Positions 1 to 10,663 are shown, counted from the stretch's first letter. The stretch: DNA of 64,000 bases from Luzula sylvatica (GCA_946800325.1 OX326956.1:25208356-25272355); one strand, 5' to 3'. Made by a program: numbers and translations. Notes: generated from the sequence alone by a model not told the origin.

Positions 1-699
1 TTCTCATTCTGGATAGATATCTTTGGAATTTTTTGAAAAATATGATAATTGATATTTTTGAAGGTATAAGACTTCACTTTTTGTTTTTTTACAAAAACGT
101 TGAAAAAATAGAATTCGCATGTGTTAGTCTTCAATTTTGGAATAATTTTTAGGAAAACAAGAAAATAAAGTACTTTACTCGTTCTATATTGAAATCTTGG
201 AATGTTTTTGAAAATATTTATCATGGATATTTTTAAATGTGTTAGACTTCACTTTTTGTGTTTTTGGAATTTATTGAAAAAAATATAAATTCGTATGTGT
301 TAGTCTTCAATTTCTGAATATTTTTTAGGGCAACGTAAAAATTAAATAATTTTCTCATTCCAAACATAAATCTTGGAATTGCTTTAAAAAATAAGATAAT
401 TTATATTTTTGAAGGTGTTAGACTTCACTTTTTGCGAAAAATAAATTGAAAAAAAAATAGAAATCCGCACGTGTTAGACATCCATTTTGGAGTTTTTTTA
501 AGGAAAACATGAAAATAAAGTATTTTTTTAGTTTTAGACATATATTTTGGCATTTAATAGAAAAATATGATAATTAATTTTTTTGAAGGTGCTAGACTTC
601 ACTTTTGGTATTTTTCAAAATATTTCAAGAAAAGTAGGAATTCGCATGTGTTAGTCTTGAGTTTTTATAGAAAAAAATGAAAATTAAATATTTTTCTCA

Positions 700-874
700 T
701 TCTAGACAGATATCTTTGGAATTTTTTGAAAAATATGATAATTGATATTTTTGAAGGTGTTAGACTTCACTTTTTGTTTTTTTACAAAAACATTGAAAAA
801 ATAGAATTCCCATGTGTTAGTCTTCAATTTTGGAATATTTTTTCGGAACACATGAAAATAAAGTATTTTACTCG
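700..874 (+). repeat. Monomer type A (reference copy)
   Basis: This is a 175-bp monomer with sub-repeats at 700-757, 758-814 and 815-874. It starts with TTCTAGACAG, which contains an XbaI site. Other copies start TTCTGGACAG or TTCTACACAG. Type-specific marks are the GTTTTTTTACAAAAAC inverted repeat and TAGAATTC (EcoRI) just before the CATGTGTTAGTC box. It ends TATTTTACTCG. Every HOR unit in the window has one A monomer. Confidence 0.95.
775..792. other. Inverted repeat in monomer A
   Basis: TGTTTTT (775-781), loop TTAC (782-785) and AAAAACA (786-792) form an 18-bp dyad with a 7-bp perfect stem. The same sequence recurs in almost every A monomer, with small changes in T-tract length. It lies at the same place in sub-repeat 2 as the dyads of C and D. 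Confidence 0.75.
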
Positions 875-1050
875 TTCTATATTGAAATCTTGGAATGTTT
901 TTGAAAATATTGATAATTGATATTTTTAAAGGTGTTAGACTTCACTTTTTGTATTTTTGGAAATTTATTGAAAAAAATATAAATTCGTATGTGTTTGTCT
1001 TCAATTTCTGAGTTTTTTTAAGACCACGTAAAAATTAAATACTTTTGTCA
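875..1050 (+). repeat. Monomer type B (reference copy)
   Basis: This is a 176-bp monomer starting TTCTATATTGAAATC. Its type-specific marks are TTTTTAAAGG at the end of sub-repeat 1 (the other types have TTTTTGAAGG or GAAGA), TTTGGAAATTTATTG in sub-repeat 2, TATGTG instead of CATGTG at the second box, and CAACGTAAAAATTAAATAC in most copies. The EcoRI site seen in A and D is absent. Confidence 0.95.
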
Positions 1051-1222
1051 TTCCAAACATAAATCTTAGAATTGCTTTAAAAAAATATGATATTTGATAT
1101 TTTTGAAGGTGTGACTTCAATTTTTGCCAAAAATAAACTGAAAAAAAATAGAAATCCGCATGTGTTAGTCTTCCATTTTGGAGTTTTTTTAAGGAAAACA
1201 TGAAAATTAAGTATTTTTTTAG
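1051..1222 (+). repeat. Monomer type C (reference copy)
   Basis: This is a 172-bp monomer starting TTCCAAACATAAATC. Its marks are TTGCTTTAAAAAATATG, an A-tract of variable length (about 7-11 A) in sub-repeat 2, CCGCACGTG or CCCCACGTG at the second box (CATG here), and CTTCCATTTTGGAG in sub-repeat 3. In this copy the first box has lost 4-5 bases (GGTGTGACTTCAA). Confidence 0.95.
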
Positions 1223-1280
1223 TTTTAGACATATATTTTGGCATTTAACAGAAAAATATGATAATTCATTTTTTTGAAGA
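1223..1280 (+). repeat. 58-bp sub-repeat 1 of monomer D
   Basis: This 58-bp segment begins TTTTAGACATATATTTTGGC and contains AGAAAAATATGATAATT. Its first 24 bases match the start of sub-repeat 2 at about 18 positions. Its AGAAAAAtATGAtAATT stretch aligns with AGAAAAAATGAAAATTAA of sub-repeat 3 with a 1-bp gap or a few substitutions. This supports a shared origin of the three parts. Confidence 0.7.
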
Positions 1281-1301
1281 TGTTAGACTTCACTTTTCGT
1301 A

Positions 1302-1323
1302 TTTTTCCAAATATTTCGAAAAA
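1302..1323. other. 22-bp near-perfect dyad in monomer D
   Basis: TTTTTC (1302-1307) pairs with GAAAAA (1318-1323) around a central self-complementary AAATATTT (1309-1316). The only unpaired position is C1308 opposite C1317, so 20 of 22 bases are dyad-symmetric. It recurs in most D monomers; in some copies (ATGTCGCAAAAA near 14760, 17560 and 20350) the right arm is changed. Confidence 0.75.
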
Positions 1324-1330
1324 AGTAGGA
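1314..1330 (+). other. CENP-B-box-like 17-mer in monomer D (weak)
   Basis: TTTCGAAAAAAGTAGGA has TTCG, the central A and the last two G of the essential pattern nTTCGnnnnAnnCGGGn (7 of 9 essential bases). The CG of CGGG is TA here. Only D monomers have it, one per HOR. The resemblance may be chance in a conserved monomer, and many D copies have one A fewer, which breaks the spacing. Confidence 0.2.
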
Positions 1331-1339
1331 ATTCGCATG

Positions 1340-1397
1340 TGTTAGTCTTCAATTTTTGAGTTTTTATAGAAAAAATGAAAATTAAATATTTTTCTCA
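1340..1397 (+). repeat. 58-bp sub-repeat 3 of monomer D
   Basis: This 58-bp segment begins TGTTAGTCTTCAATTTTTG and contains AGAAAAAATGAAAATTAA. The next monomer begins directly after it with another TTCTAGAC box, so TTAGAC/TTAGTC/CTAGAC-like boxes recur every 57-60 bp through the array. Confidence 0.75.
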
Positions 1398-4300
1398 TTC
1401 TAGACAGATATCTTTGGAATTTTTTGAAAAATATGAAAATTGATATTTTTGAAGGTATTAGACTTCACTTTTTGTTTTTTTACAAAAACATTGAAAAAAT
1501 AGAATTCGCATGTGTTAGTCTTCAATTTTGGAATATTTATTAGGAAAACATGAAAATTAAGTATTTTACTCGTTCTATATTTAAATCTTGGAATGTTTTT
1601 GAAAATATTTATAATTGATATTTTTAAAGGTGTTAGACTTCACTTTTTGTATTTTTGGAAATTTATTGAAAAAAATATAAATTATTATGTGTTAGTCTTC
1701 AATTTCTGAGTTTTTTTAGGGCAACGTAAAAATTAAATACTTTTGTCATTCCAAACATAAATCTTGGAATTGCTTTAAAAAATATGATAATTGATATTTT
1801 TGAAGGTGTTAGACTTCACTTTTTGCAAAAAATAAATTGAAAAAAAAATAGAAATCCGCACGTGTTAGTCTTCCATTTTGAAGTATTTTAAAGGAAAACA
1901 TGAAAATTAAGTATTTTTTTAGTTTTAGACATATATTTTGGCATTTAACAGAAAAATATGATAATTAATTTTTTTGAAGGTGTTAGACTTCACTTTTGGT
2001 ATTTTTCCAAATATTTCGCAAATAGTAGGAATTCGCATGTGTTAGTCTTCAATTTTTGAGTTTTTATCGAAAAAAATGAAAATTAAATATTTTTCTCATT
2101 CTAGACAGATATCTTTGGAATTTTTTGAAAAATATGAAAATTGACATTTTTGAAGGTATTAGACTCCACTTTTTGTTTTTTTTACAAAAACATTGAAAAA
2201 ATAGAATTCGCATGTGTTAGTCTTCAATTTTGGAATAATTTTTAGGAAAACATGAAAATTAAGTATTTTACTCGTTCTATATTGAAATCTTGGAATGTTT
2301 TTGAAAATATTTATAATCGATATTTTTAAAGGTGTTAGACTTCACTTTTTGTATTTTGGGAAATTTATTGAAAAAAATATAAATTCGTATGTGTTAGTCT
2401 TCAATTTCTGAGTTTTTTTTTGGCAACGTAAAAATTAAATAATTTTCTCATTCCAAACATAAATCTTGGAATTGCTTTAAAAAATATGATAATTGATATT
2501 TTTGAAGGTGTTAGACTTCACTTTTTGCAAAAAATAAATTGAAAAATAAATAGAAATCCGCACGTGTTAGTCTTCCATTTTGGAGTATTTTTAAGGAAAA
2601 CATGAAAATTAAGTATTTTTTTAGTTTTAGACATATATTTTGGCATTTAACAGAAAAATATGATAATTAATTTTTTTGAAGGTGTTAGACTTCACTTTTG
2701 GTATTTTTCCAAATATTTCATAAAAAGTAGGAATTCGCATGTGTTAGTCTTCAATTTTTGAGTTTTTATAGAAAAAAATGAAAATTATATATTTTTCTTA
2801 TTCTAGACAGATATCTTTGGAATTTTTTGAAAAATATGACAATTGATATTTTTGAAGGTATAAGACTTCACTTTTTGTTTTTTTACAAAAACATTGAAAA
2901 AATAGAATTCGCATGTGTTAATCTTCAATTTTGAAATATTTTTTCGGAAAACATGAAAATAAAGTATTTTACTCGTTCTATATTGAAATCTTGGAATGTT
3001 TTTGAAAATATTGATAATTGATATTTTTAAAGGGACTTCACTTTTTGTATTTTTGGAAATTTATTGAAAAAAAAATATAAATTCGTATGTGTTAGTCTTC
3101 AATTTCTGAGTTTTTTTTAGGACAATGTAAAAATTAAATACTTTTCTCATTCCAAACATAAATCTTGGAATTGCTTTAAAAAATATTATAATTGATATTT
3201 TTGAAGGTGTGAGACATCACTTTTTGCCAAAAATAAATTGAAAAAAAAATAGAAATCCGTACGTGTTAGTCTTCCATTTTGGAGTTTTTTTAAGGAAAAC
3301 ATGAAAATTAAGTATTTTTTTAGTTTTAGACATATATTTTGGCATTTGACTGAAAAATATGATAATTAATTTTTTTGAAGATGTTAGACTTCACTTTTGG
3401 TATTTTTCCAAATATTTTGAAAAAAGTTGGAATTCGCATGCGTTAGTCTTCAATTTTTGAATTTTTATAGAAAAAAATGAAAATTACATATTTTTCTCAT
3501 TCTGGACAGATATGTTTGGAATTTTTTGAAAAATATGATAATTGATATTTTTGAAGGTCTTCACATTTTGTTTTTTTTACAAAAACGTTGAAAAAATAGA
3601 ATTCGCATGTGTTAGTCTTCAATTTTGGAATAATTTTTAGGAAAACATGAAAATAAAGTATTTTACTGTTTCTATATTGAAATCTTGGAATGTTTTTGAA
3701 AATATTTATTATTGATATTTTTAAATGTGTTAGACTTCACTTTTTGTATTTTAGGAATTTATTGAAAAAAATATAAATTCGTATGTGTTAGTCTTCAATT
3801 TCTGAGTTTTATTTAGGACAACGTATAAATTAAATACTTTTCTCATTCCAAACATAAATCTTGGAATTGCTTTAAAAAAATATGATAATTGATATTTGTG
3901 AAGGTGTTAGACTTCACTTTTTGCGAAAAATAAATTGAAAAAAAAATAGAAATGCACACGTGTTAGTCTTCCATTTTGGAGTTTTTTTAAGGAAAACCTG
4001 AAAATTAAGTATTTTTTTAGTTTTAGACATATATTTGGGCATTTAACAGAAAAATATGATAATTAATTTTTTTGAAGGTGTTAGACTTAACTTTTGGTAT
4101 TTTAACAAATATTTCGAAAAAGTAGGAATTCGCACATGTTAGTCTTCAATTTTTGAGTTTTTATAGAAAAAAATGAAAATTAAATATTTTTCTCATTCTA
4201 CACAGATATCTTTGGAATTTTTTGAAAAATATGATAATTAATATTTTTGAAGGTGTTAGACTGCACTTTTTGTTTTTTTACAAAAACATTGAAAAAATAG

Positions 4301-4895
4301 AATTCCCATGTGTTAGTCTTCAATTTTGGAATATTTTTTCGGAACACATGAAAATAAAGTATTTTACTCGTTCTATATTGAAATCTTGGAATGTTTTTGA
4401 AAATATTGATAATTGATATTTTTAAAGGTGTTAGACTTCACTTTTTGTATTTTTGGAAATTTATTGAAAAAAATATAAATTCGTATGTGTTAGTCTTCAA
4501 TTTCTGAGTTTTTTTAGGACAACGTAAAAATTAAATACTTTTCTCATTCCAAACATAAATCTTGGAATTGCTTTAAAAAATATGATAATTGATATTTTTG
4601 AAGGTGTTAGACTTCACTTTTTGCAAAATAAAATTGAAAAAAAAATAGAAATCCGCATGTGTTGCTCTTCCATTTTGGAGTTTTTTTTAAAGAAAACATG
4701 AAAATTAAGTATTTTTTAAGTTTTAGACATATATTTTTGCATTAAACAGAAAACTATGATAATTAATTTTTTTGAAGATGTTAGACTTCACTTTTGGTAT
4801 TTTTCCAAATATTTCGAAAAAAGTAGGAATTCGCATGTGTTAGTCTTCAATTTTTGATTTTTATAGAAAAAAATGAAAATTAAATATTTTTCTCA

Positions 4896-5072
4896 TTCTA
4901 GACAGATATCTTTGGAAATTTTTGAAAAATATGATATTTGATATTTTTGAAGGTATTATTAGACTTCACTTTTTTTTTATTTACAAAAACATTGAAAAAA
5001 TAGAATTCCCATGTGTTAGTCTTCAATTTTTGAGTTTTTATAGAAAAAAATTAAAATTAAATATTTTTCTCA
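4896..5072 (+). repeat. Chimeric A/D monomer (phase slip)
   Basis: The monomer begins as A (TTCTAGACAG, then ACAAAAACATTGAAAAAATAG and GAATTCCCATG). At the TGTTAGTCTTCAATTTT box it switches to D sub-repeat 3 (TTGAGTTTTTATAG), followed by a new A monomer at 5073. The result is a 177-bp insertion that shifts the HOR phase. The product fits one unequal exchange between the A and D third sub-repeats, which share this box. Confidence 0.9.
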
Positions 5073-5649
5073 TTCTAGACAGATATATTTGGAATTTTTT
5101 GAAAAATATGAAAATTGACATTTTTGAAGGTCTTAGACTTCACTTTTTGTTTTTTTACAAATACATTGAAAAAATAGAATTCGCATGTGTTAGTCTTCAA
5201 TTTTGGAATATTTTTTAGGAAAACAAGAAAATTAAGTATTTTACTCGTTCTATATTGAAATCTTGGAATGTTTTTGAAAATATTTATAATTGATATTTTT
5301 AAAGGTGTTAGACTTCATTTTTTGTATTTTTGGAAATTTATTGAAAAAATTATAAATTCGTATGTGTTAGTCTTCAATTTCTGAGTTTTTTTTAGGGCAA
5401 CGTAAAAATTAAATAATTTTCTCATTCCAAACATAAATCTTGGAATTGCTTTAAAAAATATGATAATTCATATTTTTGAAGGTGTTCTTCACATTTTGCA
5501 AAAAATAAATTGCAAAAAAAATAGAAATCCGCACGTGTTAGTCTTCCATTTTGGAGTTTTTTTTAAGGAAAACATGAAAATTAATTATTTTTTTAGTTTT
5601 AGACATATATTTTGGCATTTAACAGAAAAATATGATAATTAATTTTTTT

Positions 5650-8600
5650 GAAGGTGTTAGACTTCACTTTTGGTATTTTTACAAATATTTCGAAAAAAGT
5701 AGGAATTCTCAAGTGTTAGTCTTCAATTTTTGAGTTTTTATAGCGAAAAAAATGAAAATTAAATATTTTTCTCATTCTAGACAGATATCTTTGGAATTTT
5801 TTGAAAAATATGAAAATTGATATTTTTGAAGGTATTAGACTCCACTTTTTGTTTTTTTACAAAAACATTGAAAAAATAGAATTCGCATGTGTTAGTCTTC
5901 AATTTTGGAATAATTTTTAGGAAAACATGAAAATTAAATATTTTACTCGTTCTATATTGAAATCTTGGAATGTTTTTGAAAATATTTATAATCGATATTT
6001 TTAAAGGTGTCAGACTTCACTTTTTGTATTTTGGGAAATTTATTGAAAAAAATATAAATTCGTATGTGTTAGTCTTCAATTTCTGAGTTTTTTTTGGGCA
6101 ACGTAAAAATTAAATAATTTTCTCATTCCAAACATAAATCTCGGAATTGCTTTAAAAAATATGATAATTGATATTTTTGAAGGTGTTAGACTTCACTTTT
6201 TGCAAAAAATAAATTGAAAAAAAAATAGAAATCCGCACGTGTTAGTCTTCCATTTTGGAGTATTTTTAAGGAAAACATGAAAATTAAGTATTTTTTTAGT
6301 TTTAGACATATATTTTGGCATTTAACAGAAAAATATGATAATTAATTTTTTGAAGGTGTTAGACTTCACTTTTGTTATTTTTCCAAATATTTCGCAAAAA
6401 GTAGGAATTCGCATGTGTTAGTCTTCAATTTTTGAGTTTTTATAGAAAAAAATGAAAATTATATATTTTTCTCATTCTAAACAGATATCTTTGGAATTTT
6501 TTGAAAAATATGATAATTGATATTTTTGAAGGTGACTTCACTTTTTGTTTTTTACAAAAACATTGAAAAAATAGAATTCGCATGTGTTAATCTTCAATTT
6601 TGAAATATTTTTTCGGAAAACATGAAAATAAAGTATTTTACTCGTTCTATATTGAAATCTTGGAATGTTTTTGAAAATATTGATAATTGATATTTTTAAA
6701 GGGACTTCACTTTTTGTATTTTTGGAAATTTATTGAAAAAAATATAAATTCGTATGTGTTAGTCTTCAATTTCTGAGTTTTTTTTAGGACAACGTAAAAA
6801 TTAAATACTTTTCTCATTCCAAACATAAATCTTGGAATTGCTTTAAAAAATATTATAATTGATATTTTTGAAGGTGTGAGAGATCACTTTTTGCCAAAAA
6901 TAAATTGAAAAAAAAATAGAAATCCGTACGTGTTAGTCTTCCATTTTGGAGTTTTTTTAAGGAAAACATGAAAATTAAGTATTTTTTTAGTTTTAGACAT
7001 ATATTTTGGCATTTGACTGAAAAATATGATAATTAATTTTTTTGAAGATGTTAGACTTCACTTTTGGTACTTTTCCAAATATTTCGAAAAAAGTTGGAAT
7101 TCTTATGTGTTAGTCTTCAATTTTTGACTTTTTATAGAAAAAAATGAAAATTAAATATTTTTCTCATTCTGGACAGATATGTTTGGAATTTTTTGAAAAA
7201 TATGATAATTGATATTTTTGAAGGTCTTCACATTTTGTTTGTTTTACAAAAACGTTGAAAAAATAGAATTCGCATGTGTTAGTCTTCAATTTTGGAATAA
7301 TTTTTAGGAAAACATGAAAATAAAGTATTTTACTTGTTCTATATTGAAATCTTGGAATGTTTTTGAAAATATTTATTATTGATATTTTTAAATGTGTTAG
7401 ACTTCACTTTTTGTATTTTAGGAATTTATTGAAAAAAATATAAATTCGTATGTGTTAGTCTTCAATTTCTGAGTTTTTTTTAGGACAACGTATAAATTAA
7501 ATACTTTTCTCATTCCAAACATAAATCTTGGAATTTCTTTAAAAAAATATGATAATTGATATTTGTGAAGGTGATAGACTTAACTTTTTGCGAAAAATAA
7601 ATTGAAAAAAAAATAGAAATCCGCACGTGTTAGTCTTCCATTTTGGAGATTTTTTAAGGAAAACATGAAAATTAAGTATTTTTTTGAGTTTTAGACATAT
7701 ATTTTGGCATTTAACAGAAAATATGATAATTAATTTTTCTGAAGGTGCTAGACTTCACTTTTGGTATTTTTCAAAATATTTCGAAAAAGTAGGAATTCGC
7801 ATGTGTTAGTCTTCAATTTTTGAGTTTTTATAGGAAAAAATGAAAATTAAATATTTTTCTCATTCTAGACAGATATCTTTGGAATTTTTTGAAAAATATG
7901 ATAATTGATATTTTTGAAGGTGTTAGACTTCACTTTTTGTTTTTTTACAAAAACATTGAAAAAATAGAATTCCCATGTGTTAGTCTTCAATTTTGGAATA
8001 TTTTTTCGGAACACATGAAAATAAAGTATTTTACTCGTTCTATATTGAAATCTTGGAATGTTTTTGAAAATATTGATAATTGATATTTTTAAAGGTGTTA
8101 GACTTCACTTTTTGTATTTTTGGAAATTTATTGAAAAAAATATAAATTCATATGTGTTTGTCTTCAATTTCTGAGTTTTTTTAAGACCACGTAAAAATTA
8201 AATACTTTTGTCATTCCAAACATAAATCTTAGAATTGCTTTAAAAAATATGATATTTGATATTTTTGAAGGTGTGACTTCAATTTTTGCCAAAAATAAAC
8301 TGAAAAAAAATAGAAATCCGCATGTGTTAGTCTTCCATTTTGGAGTTTTTTTAAGGAAAACATGAAAATTAAGTATTTTTTTAGTTTTAGACATATATTT
8401 TGGCATTTAACAGAAAAATATGATAATTAATTTTTTTGAAGATGTTAGACTTCACTTTTGGTATTTTTCCAAATATTTCGAAAAAAGTAGGAATTCGCAT
8501 GTGTTAGTCTTCAATTTTTGAGTTTTTATAGAAAAAATGAAAATTAAATATTTTTCTCATTCTAGACAGATATCTTTGGAATTTTTTGAAAAATATGAAA

Positions 8601-9261
8601 ATTGATATTTTTGAATGTATTAGACTTCACTTTTTGTTTTTTTACAAAAACATTGAAAAAATAGAATTCGCATGTGTTAGTCTTCAATTTTGGAATATTT
8701 ATTAGGAAAACATGAAAATTAAGTATTTTACTCGTTCTAAATTTAAATCTTGGAATGTTTTTGAAAATATTTATAATTGATATTTTTAAAGGTGTTAGAC
8801 TTCACTTTTTGTATTTTTGGAAATTTATTGAAAAAAATATAAATTATTATGTGTTAGTCTTCAATTTCTGAGTTTTTTTTAGGGCAACGTAAAAATTAAA
8901 TACTTTTCTCATTCCAAACATAAATCTTGGAATTGCTTTAAAAAATATGATAATTGATATTTTTGAAGGTGTTAGACTTCACTTTTTGCAAAAAATAAAT
9001 TGAAAAAAAAATAGAAATCCGCACGTGTTAGTCTTCCATTTTGGAGTATTTTAAAGGAAAACATGAAAATTAAGTATTTTTTTAGTTTTAGACATATATT
9101 TTGGCATTTAACAGAAAAATATGATAATTACTTTTTTTGAAGGTGTTAGACTTCACTTTTGGTATTTTTCCAAATATTTCGCAAATAGTAGGAATTCGCA
9201 TGTGTTAGTCTTCAATTTTTGAGTTTTTATCGAAAAAAATGAAAATTAAATATTTTTCTCA
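5650..9261 (+). repeat. Super-repeat copy 1 (4,889-bp spacing)
   Basis: From about 5650 this stretch reappears 4,889 bp downstream with few changes. Shared rare marks are GGAATTCTCAAGTG at 5702 and 10591, and GGTGACTTCAC in the A monomers at about 6531 and 11420. The spacing is seven HOR units: the five-variant cycle plus the duplicated v2-v3 pair. The left edge is placed where flanking similarity falls, and is accurate to a few tens of bases. Confidence 0.75.
7863..9261 (+). repeat. v2-v3 pair, first of tandem duplicate
   Basis: Two HOR units (7863 and 8560) are repeated directly at 9262-10663 with a spacing of 1,399 bp. The A, B and C sequences of the v2 units are near identical (for example AAGACCACG and GTGTGACTTCAATTTTTGCC in both). 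Confidence 0.8.
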
Positions 9262-10663
9262 TTCTAGACAGATATCTTAGGAATTTTTTGAAAAATATGA
9301 TAATTGATATTTTTGAAGGTGTTAGACTTCACTTTTTGTTTTTTTGCAAAAACATTGAAAAAATAGAATTCCCATGTGTTAGTCTTCAATTTTGGAATAT
9401 TTTTTCGGAACACATGAAAATAAAGTATTTTACTCGTTCTATATTGAAATCTTGGAATGTTTTTGAAAATATTGATAATTGATATTTTTAAAGGTGTTAG
9501 ACTTCACTTTTTGTATTTTTGGAAATTTATTGAAAAAAATATAAATTCGTATGTGTTTGTCTTCAATTTCTGAGTTTTTTTAAGACCACGTAAAAATTAA
9601 ATACTTTTGTCATTCCAAACATAAATCTTAGAATTGCTTTAAAAAATATGATATTTGATATTTTTGAAGGTGTGACTTCAATTTTTGCCAAAAATAAACT
9701 GAAAAAAAATAGAAATCCGCATGTGTTAGTCTTCCATTTTGGAGTTTTTTTAAGGAAAACATGAAAATTAAGTATTTTTTTAGTTTTAGACATATATTTT
9801 GGCATTTAACAGAAAAATATGATAATTAATTTTTTTGAAGATGTTAGACTTCACTTTTGGTATTTTTCCAAATATTTCGAAAAAAGTAGGAATTCGCATG
9901 TGTTAGTCTTCAATTTTTGAGTTTTTATAGAAAAAATGAAAATTAAATATTTTTCTCATTCTAGACAGATATCTTTGGAATTTTTTGAAAAATATGAAAA
10001 TTGATATTTTTGAAGGTATTAGACTTCACTTTTTGTTTTTTTACAAAAACATTGAAAAAATAGAATTCGCATGTGTTAGTCTTCAATTTTGGAATATTTA
10101 TTAGGAAAACATGAAAATTAAGTATTTTACTCGTTCTATATTGAAATCTTGGAATGTTTTTGAAAATATTTATAATTGATATTTTTAAAGGTGTTAGACT
10201 TCACTTTTTGTATTTTTGGAAATTTATTGAAAAAAATATAAATTATTATGTGTTAGTCTTCAATTTCTGAGTTTTTTTTAGGGCAACGTAAAAATTAAAT
10301 ACTTTTCTCATTCCAAACATAAATCTTGGAATTGCTTTAAAAAATATGATAATTGATATTTTTGAAGGTGTTAGACTTCACTTTTTGCAAAAAATAAATT
10401 GAAAAAAAAATAGAAATCCGCACGTGTTAGTCTTCCATTTTGGAGTATTTTAAAGGAAAACATGAAAATTAAGTATTTTTTTTAGTTTTAGACATATATT
10501 TTGGCATTTAACAGAAAAATATGATAATTAATTTTTTTGAAGGTGTTAGACTTCACTTTTGGTATTTTTCCAAATATTTCGAAAAAAGTAGGAATTCTCA
10601 AGTGTTAGTCTTCAATTTTTGAGTTTTTATAGCGAAAAAAATGAAAATTAAATATTTTTCTCA
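9262..10663 (+). repeat. v2-v3 pair, second of tandem duplicate
   Basis: This is the second copy of the pair at 7863-9261. The D monomer of its last unit has the GGAATTCTCAAGTG mark, which belongs to the next super-repeat, so the exchange point lies within or before that D monomer. Confidence 0.8.

Larger units (their letters stand above)
1281..1339 (+). repeat. 59-bp sub-repeat 2 of monomer D
   Basis: This 59-bp segment begins TGTTAGACTTCACTTTT, contains a near-perfect 22-bp dyad (1302-1323) and ends GGAATTCGCATG. It is the most GC-rich third (18 of 59). Its start is almost the same as that of sub-repeat 3: TGTTAGACTTCA against TGTTAGTCTTCA. Confidence 0.75.
700..1397 (+). repeat. Reference 700-bp HOR unit (A-B-C-D)
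   Basis: This unit is chosen as the reference because its four monomers are easy to delimit: A 700-874, B 875-1050, C 1051-1222 and D 1223-1397 (698 bp in total). It is a v2 variant, marked by CGGAACACATG in A, GTGTTTGTCTTC and AAGACCACG in B. Near copies of the same variant occur at 7863, 9262, 12752, 19041, 21832, 23226, 26016 and 28805. Confidence 0.95.
1223..1397 (+). repeat. Monomer type D (reference copy)
   Basis: This is a 175-bp monomer starting TTTTAGACATATATTTTGG. Its marks are GGCATTTAACAGAAAAATA, an inverted repeat around AAATATTT in sub-repeat 2, GTAGGAATTCGCATG (EcoRI) at the second box, and TTTTTATAGAAAAAA or TATCGAAAAAA in sub-repeat 3. It shows the internal three-part structure most clearly. 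I noticed no copy of D with a deletion in the first box, unlike A, B and C. Confidence 0.95.
7..4895 (+). repeat. Left domain: five-variant super-HOR, first cycle
   Basis: HOR units start at 7 (v1), 700 (v2), 1398 (v3), 2099 (v4), 2801 (v5), 3500 (v1) and 4196 (v2-like A monomer). The variants are told apart as follows. v1: B1 ends TTTTTAAATGTG. v2: CGGAACACATG in A. v3: ATATTTATTAGG in A. v4: AATCGATATTTTT and TTTTGGGAAA in B. v5: GTGTTAATCTTC in A, AAAGGGACTTCAC in B, ATTATAATTG in C and TTTGACTGAAAAA in D. Units 1-2 and 6-7 are about 3.5 kb apart. Confidence 0.8.

Noticed and set aside
6530..6545. GGTGACTTCAC as a CRE-like transcription factor site
   Set aside because: TGACTTCA differs from TGACGTCA by one base, but the form arises simply by losing four bases from GGTGTTAGACTTCAC, and it is confined to some repeat variants.
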